DNA of 8,970 nucleotides, from NCBI GenBank assembly GCA_026400595.1, contig JAPLOT010000213.1, positions 1 through 8,970 on the forward strand, in the 5' to 3' direction. Shown here one piece after another: positions 5,953-8,970 of this stretch; positions within the stretch are counted from its first letter, which is position 1, and every line of letters begins with the position of its first letter. Source of the DNA: Alphaproteobacteria bacterium (GTDB taxonomy: Bacteria; Pseudomonadota; Alphaproteobacteria; Rhizobiales; Aestuariivirgaceae). The translations under genes were made by a program, and so were the position numbers. The notes below the pieces were generated by a model, which worked only from the letters and a program-made list of their open reading frames with translations, was not told the DNA's origin and did no database searches.

Positions 5953-6794
5953 GCGTTGAAGAGCTTCTCTGTCAGGCCCTTGGTCTGGGCCGCGTCGAGT
6001 CCGTAGTCGAGGGCGTCACGCAGGTCGGCCTGTCCGGCACGCACCAGGAAGGCGATGTTGCGGCTGAAGAAGTCGAAATCCGAATAGGCCCCGCCCAGCA
6101 GCTTGCAGCAGTTCTGTGCCGCCGCGCTGGTCAGCCCGTAGATCATCTGCAGGCCGTCGCCAAACACGGCCTGCACATTGCCGATGCGCAGCGCCAGTTG
6201 GGCCGAGGCCGCATCGTCGAAGGGCACCAGGATCGAGCCGCCATAATATGTTTCGAGCCAGCGGGCATGCGCGGTGTCGCGGATCACGCCGATGCGCAGG
6301 CCGGCGAGGTCCTTGGGGTCGGACGACTTGACCGGGCTGTCGCGCAGCACTGCAAATCGTCCCATGGTCCGGAACCAGGGCCTGGTCATCAGGGCGTCCT
6401 GCAGGCTGGTCTCGTCCAGCCTGAGACCCGAGATGACCGCATCGCCGTCGCCGCGGCGCAGCGCGGCGAGCAAATCGCCATAAGGCAGGAGGACAACCTC
6501 ACAGGAGAGCCGTGCTTCGACGCAGGCCGCCAGCGCCAGCTCCACGCCAAGTCCGGACGGCCCACCGCCCTGGGCCGCAAAACTGAAGGGCGGGAAATCG
6601 GCATCGGCCAGCAGCCTGATGCTGCGGGTCGAGAGTTCCTGCGCAGCCGTGGCGGCCGCGGGATCAGCGGTGCGGAACTGGGGCAGCTTGTAGGGCTCGG
6701 CCCTGGCCGGCAGCACCAGGACCAGCAACAGGGCAATCACCATCGGCAGATAGCCTAACGGGCGCGATTCAACTCTTGCGTAACGTAAGGTCAT
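5928..6794 (-). CDS. Periplasmic solute-binding protein, family 3 (amino-acid-type ABC transporter SBP)
   Basis: From the ATG at 6794 this gives 288 residues. A positively charged start (RYARVESR), a hydrophobic stretch at 18-30 (MVIALLLVLVLP) and ARA before Glu33 make a Sec signal peptide; there is no lipobox, so it is probably a soluble periplasmic protein. The mature part follows the bacterial SBP family 3 pattern: IRLLADADFPPFSF (59-72), GLGVELALAAC (81-91), DAVISGLRLD (118-127), DLAGLRIGVIRDTAHARWL (162-180) and late FLVRAGQADLRDALDYGL (249-266). Ligands of this family are usually polar amino acids; the ligand here is unknown. No permease or ATPase gene is adjacent, so it may serve a distant transporter or be a sensor-like orphan. 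An ATG at 6743 has a possible AGG site but would remove the charged n-region; one at 6818 is also in frame. It overlaps pyrD by 25 bp, tail to tail. Confidence 0.85.
   Translation of the reverse strand: MTLRYARVESRPLGYLPMVIALLLVLVLPARAEPYKLPQFRTADPAAATAAQELSTRSIRLLADADFPPFSFAAQGGGPSGLGVELALAACVEARLSCEVVLLPYGDLLAALRRGDGDAVISGLRLDETSLQDALMTRPWFRTMGRFAVLRDSPVKSSDPKDLAGLRIGVIRDTAHARWLETYYGGSILVPFDDAASAQLALRIGNVQAVFGDGLQMIYGLTSAAAQNCCKLLGGAYSDFDFFSRNIAFLVRAGQADLRDALDYGLDAAQTKGLTEKLFNAYVPLNPW
6775..6789. promoter_or_regulatory. Dyad in the divergent control region of the SBP and glycosyltransferase genes
   Basis: CTTGCGTAACGTAAG is a 15-base dyad around a central A with one mismatched pair. It overlaps the putative -35 element (6776-6781) of the rightward promoter, where a regulator could block or aid polymerase. 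If the SBP begins at 6794 the site lies inside its signal-peptide codons; if it begins at 6743 the site is intergenic. The 8-mer TTGCGTAA from this site recurs in reverse orientation at 8690-8683, beyond the glycosyltransferase gene. Confidence 0.4.
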
Positions 6795-6803
6795 TTGTAC
6801 AAT
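6776..6803 (+). promoter_or_regulatory. Possible promoter of the glycosyltransferase gene
   Basis: TTGCGT (6776-6781) and TACAAT (6798-6803) are 16 bases apart. The -10 box is a good match (5/6). Transcription would begin near 6810, leaving only about 7 bases before the ATG at 6817, so the message would be almost leaderless. No clear Shine-Dalgarno precedes that ATG, which fits this reading. Confidence 0.4.
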
Positions 6804-6816
6804 ACAGAGTTGCAAC

Positions 6817-8601
6817 ATGGTGGGCTCAGGCTTGTCATATCCGGAAGATGGTAGGGAGCGAACTCCTTTTAGTAGAGTGTCGACTGGCAGAACCATAGGC
6901 CGGCGTAGTCGGCAAGTCTTGCCACAGCTCGATGTGTCCACACTTGCTGACGCTCTACGGCGCCTTCCGGAAGACGAACTGGTGATCGCGCTGCGGAGCA
7001 AACTGGTTCCCATCGTCACGGTCGCCGGACTGCGGCTCTTCGCGGCCTGCGGCGCCTCGGCCTTCCGCATGGCTGAAGAAAATGGCCTTAAGGTGGTGGC
7101 TGACGCAGCGGCGGATGACTTCCATGCCGCCGTGCGGCTGTCGCTGGGCCGCCGGCTGGCCGAGGATGCGGCAAATGGACTTGCCCGCGGCCGGCCGGAA
7201 TTCTCGGCCAGCCGAAGGCTGACTCACGGGCAGATGGCGCTGTCGATCGTGATCGGATCTCTGCTCGGCCTCGGTACCGTGCTGCTGCCGCTTGCCGTGA
7301 CCTGGTTTGCGGCAAGCCTTTCGGCGGCGCTGTTCTTTCTCTCGGTTATCGCGGTTCGCATGCTCTGCCTTCTGCCGCCGCCGCAGCGGCACGGGCAGCC
7401 GAGGCATGTCGCTCTCGCCGACAGCGCGCTTCCCATCTACACCCTGCTGGTGCCGCTTCACAGGGAAACCTCCGTGTTCGGACAGTTGCTCGAGGCCCTG
7501 ATGGCCCTCGACTATCCCTGCGATCGCCTCGACATCAAGCTGGTCATCGAGGAAAGCGATATCGCGATGCAGCGTGCGCTGGCCGGCACGGCGCTGCCGG
7601 AGCATTTCGACGTGATCGTCGTGCCCTGCGGCTTGCCGCAGACCAAGCCGCGCGCGCTCAATTACGCCCTGTGCTTCGCACGCGGCAGCCTGCTCACGAT
7701 CTACGATGCCGAGGACATCCCCGATCCCGGCCAGCTGCGCCGTGCCGCCGCGGCCTTTGCAGCCCTGCCGCAGGATACGGCATGTCTGCAGGCCGAACTG
7801 GTCTTCGACAATGCGGATGAGAATTGGCTGACGCGTCAGTTCACCATCGAATATGCGATGCTCTTCGGCATGATCTTGCCGGCCCTTGCCGCCCATCGCC
7901 TGCCGCTGCCCCTTGGGGGAACCTCGAATCACTTCCGCATTGATGCCTTGCGCCGGGCCGGCGCCTGGGACGCCTACAACGTGACGGAGGATGCCGATCT
8001 TGGAATCCGCCTCGCGCGACTCGGCTTTGACACGGACACGATCGCCTCCTGCACATTCGAAGAGGCCAATGTGAATCTGGGAAACTGGATGCGCCAGCGC
8101 ACGCGCTGGATGAAGGGCTTCCTCGCGACCTGGCTGGTCCACATGCGCGAACCTCTCGCTGCGCTGCACGAGCTGGGGCCATCGGGATTCTGGTCGATGC
8201 AGGCCCTCACCATCGGTGTCTTTGCATCCGCACTGGTCCACCCGCCATGCCTGATCGCATCGATCTTGCTGGTGACGTGGGACCATGGCCAGACAGCGCC
8301 ATCAACGGCCACGGGCAATCTGATCGCCGGTCTCGGCCTGCTTGTATTCGTGCTGGGTTATGCCGTGTCGATGATTGCCGCTTGGCGCGCCTTGCGTCGC
8401 TACCGCATCTTCGGATGGTGGGGCGACCTTATGGCGATGCCGGCTTACTGGCTGCTGATGTCAGTCGCTGCTTGGCTGGCGCTCTGGCAATTCATCGTCG
8501 CGCCCTTTCATTGGAACAAGACGGTGCATGGACTTTCGAGAAAGCGAGGCAGTGTCGGATCTTCCGCTCTCGCGAAGAACAACAGCCGTGTTGCGCGCTA
8601 A
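6817..8601 (+). CDS. Membrane glycosyltransferase family 2, XagB-like, with MshEN-type N-terminal domain
   Basis: This 594-residue protein probably makes or extends an extracellular polysaccharide at the inner membrane. Domains in order: a basic N-terminal tail; a soluble region at about 38-136 resembling the MshEN (type II secretion E N-terminal) domain found in XagB-like enzymes; two membrane segments (about 140-161 and 164-184); a cytoplasmic GT2 domain at about 205-445; and three membrane segments (about 463-486, 500-522, 541-564). GT2 motifs are complete: IEESD (244-248), DAED (297-300) for metal and sugar nucleotide, TEDAD (390-394) with the catalytic base, and QRTRW (427-431), the Q-x-x-R-W motif of processive synthases. 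Polymer and donor sugar are unknown. The ATG at 6817 is the furthest upstream usable start (stop at 6781 in frame); GTG at 6820 or 6877 are alternatives. No partner polysaccharide genes are visible. Confidence 0.87.
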   Translation: MVGSGLSYPEDGRERTPFSRVSTGRTIGRRSRQVLPQLDVSTLADALRRLPEDELVIALRSKLVPIVTVAGLRLFAACGASAFRMAEENGLKVVADAAADDFHAAVRLSLGRRLAEDAANGLARGRPEFSASRRLTHGQMALSIVIGSLLGLGTVLLPLAVTWFAASLSAALFFLSVIAVRMLCLLPPPQRHGQPRHVALADSALPIYTLLVPLHRETSVFGQLLEALMALDYPCDRLDIKLVIEESDIAMQRALAGTALPEHFDVIVVPCGLPQTKPRALNYALCFARGSLLTIYDAEDIPDPGQLRRAAAAFAALPQDTACLQAELVFDNADENWLTRQFTIEYAMLFGMILPALAAHRLPLPLGGTSNHFRIDALRRAGAWDAYNVTEDADLGIRLARLGFDTDTIASCTFEEANVNLGNWMRQRTRWMKGFLATWLVHMREPLAALHELGPSGFWSMQALTIGVFASALVHPPCLIASILLVTWDHGQTAPSTATGNLIAGLGLLVFVLGYAVSMIAAWRALRRYRIFGWWGDLMAMPAYWLLMSVAAWLALWQFIVAPFHWNKTVHGLSRKRGSVGSSALAKNNSRVAR

Positions 8602-8922
8602 GGTGGAGGTCGGTCTGAATTTCGTCTTGCGCCTGAATGTTGCTGGAGCACATAGGAAGCAAATTCTGGTGCTGTCCACCTATTACGCAACGTGAAATGT
8701 ATTCGACTTACTTGCACATTACGACTTGAGCAATCTTCATGCAGCTTGATCAGTGTTCGCTCAATCATGCGCTGACGGTCTAGCAAACGATTTGCCTTCG
8801 ATTTGCCCTGCACAGCTTGACACAATTTTGCCCATACGTTGACTTAGCATGCAAGGGTTGCATCAAAAGACGTTGCGAAGCATGGACGCACTGCTTAGGA
8901 AGGTGGTGCTTTAAACAAACTT
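8602..8922. other. A+T-richer intergenic region with small dyads, no convincing gene
   Basis: This stretch of about 320 bp is clearly richer in A+T than the rest of the window. I see no coding frame with family resemblance and no tRNA. Structures: TGGAGCAC (8644-8651) pairs with GTGCTGTCCA (8669-8678) apart from a 2-base bulge, a possible but T-less transcription end for the glycosyltransferase gene; TTGAGC (8726-8731) and GCTCAA (8759-8764) are a perfect 6-bp inverted repeat 27 bases apart; TTGACA (8817-8822) and TTGACT (8839-8844) are -35-like, without good -10 boxes. The region may be the control region of a gene beginning near the right edge. Confidence 0.55.
8849..8863. promoter_or_regulatory. 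Perfect 6-bp dyad, candidate operator
   Basis: ATGCAA (8849-8854) and TTGCAT (8858-8863) are perfect inverted repeats around GGG. The dyad begins 5 bases after the -35-like TTGACT (8839-8844); a weak -10-like CATCAA (8861-8866) would follow at a 16-base spacing, putting the dyad between the two boxes. Such placement is used by several regulator families, but none can be named from this. Confidence 0.35.
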
Positions 8923-8970
8923 ATGGATAGAACTGTGACCAAGCGGCAGATTGCTAAGTTGAAGAAGTTG
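8923..8970 (+). CDS. Possible start of an unidentified gene (cut by the right edge)
   Basis: From ATG 8923 the frame stays open for 16 codons to the window edge, reading MDRTVTKRQIAKLKKL, a strongly basic start. No good ribosome binding site is close: AGGAAGG (8897-8903) is about 19 bases away, and GTG 8935 in the same frame is an alternative. Too little is visible to name a family. The A+T-rich region with dyads just upstream is the main reason to suspect a real gene. Confidence 0.25.
   Translation, partial: MDRTVTKRQIAKLKKL

Noticed and set aside
6955..8286. 443-codon minus-strand open frame opposite the glycosyltransferase
   Set aside because: Its composition (many H, R, Q, G) and position mark it as a shadow of the plus-strand gene, whose GT2 motifs are complete.
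8598..8825. 75-codon minus-strand open frame after the glycosyltransferase
   Set aside because: There is no ribosome binding site or family resemblance, and it ends inside the glycosyltransferase stop region. It is less GC-rich, so it is not a typical shadow, but nothing positive supports it.
8817..8845. TTGACA as the -35 of a strong promoter
   Set aside because: No acceptable -10 box occurs at 16-18 bases (TTGACT, TGACTT or GACTTA).
8882..8914. Ten-residue open frame (MDALLRKVVL) as a leader peptide
   Set aside because: No Shine-Dalgarno, no run of regulatory codons and no attenuator-like hairpins follow it.

Overview
The window is GC-rich chromosomal DNA from an alphaproteobacterium, most likely in or near the Rhizobiales/Hyphomicrobiales. 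Three things point there: a class I (archaeal-type) lysyl-tRNA synthetase, a DinG-like helicase with the N-terminal region typical of alphaproteobacteria, and a C-rich intergenic palindrome of a kind I recall from rhizobial genomes. No tRNA, rRNA, CRISPR array, transposase or phage structural gene is visible.

Layout. At the left edge is the first 226 codons of a DinG-like helicase on the minus strand (1-678), which runs off the window. Divergent from it is an exported dienelactone hydrolase-like protein (738-1586). A recognisable promoter then leads to lysS (1670-3304). Between lysS and the next, convergent unit lies an inverted pair of about 41-bp palindromic repeats (3381-3510). A two-gene minus-strand operon follows: a self-cleaving XRE/LexA-like repressor (4429-3794), with a palindrome over its own -10 box, translationally coupled to a small exported two-cysteine protein (3797-3528). 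Divergent from it is the plus-strand pair DUF952 and pyrD (4529-5952), joined by an ATGA overlap. pyrD overlaps tail to tail by 25 bp with a minus-strand family 3 solute-binding protein (6794-5928). Divergent from that is a large membrane glycosyltransferase of the XagB-like GT2 group (6817-8601). The last ~370 bp is visibly richer in A+T, holds several small dyads but no convincing gene, and ends with a possible start of a new coding region at 8923.

How the genes work together. Most of the window is housekeeping: tRNA charging (lysS), pyrimidine synthesis (pyrD) and nucleic acid unwinding (helicase). The parts with more biology to uncover are the S24-type repressor with its small secreted partner, and the shared control region between the solute-binding protein and the glycosyltransferase. 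I see no multi-gene defence, secretion or biosynthetic system wholly inside this window; the candidates below are modest and are scored that way.
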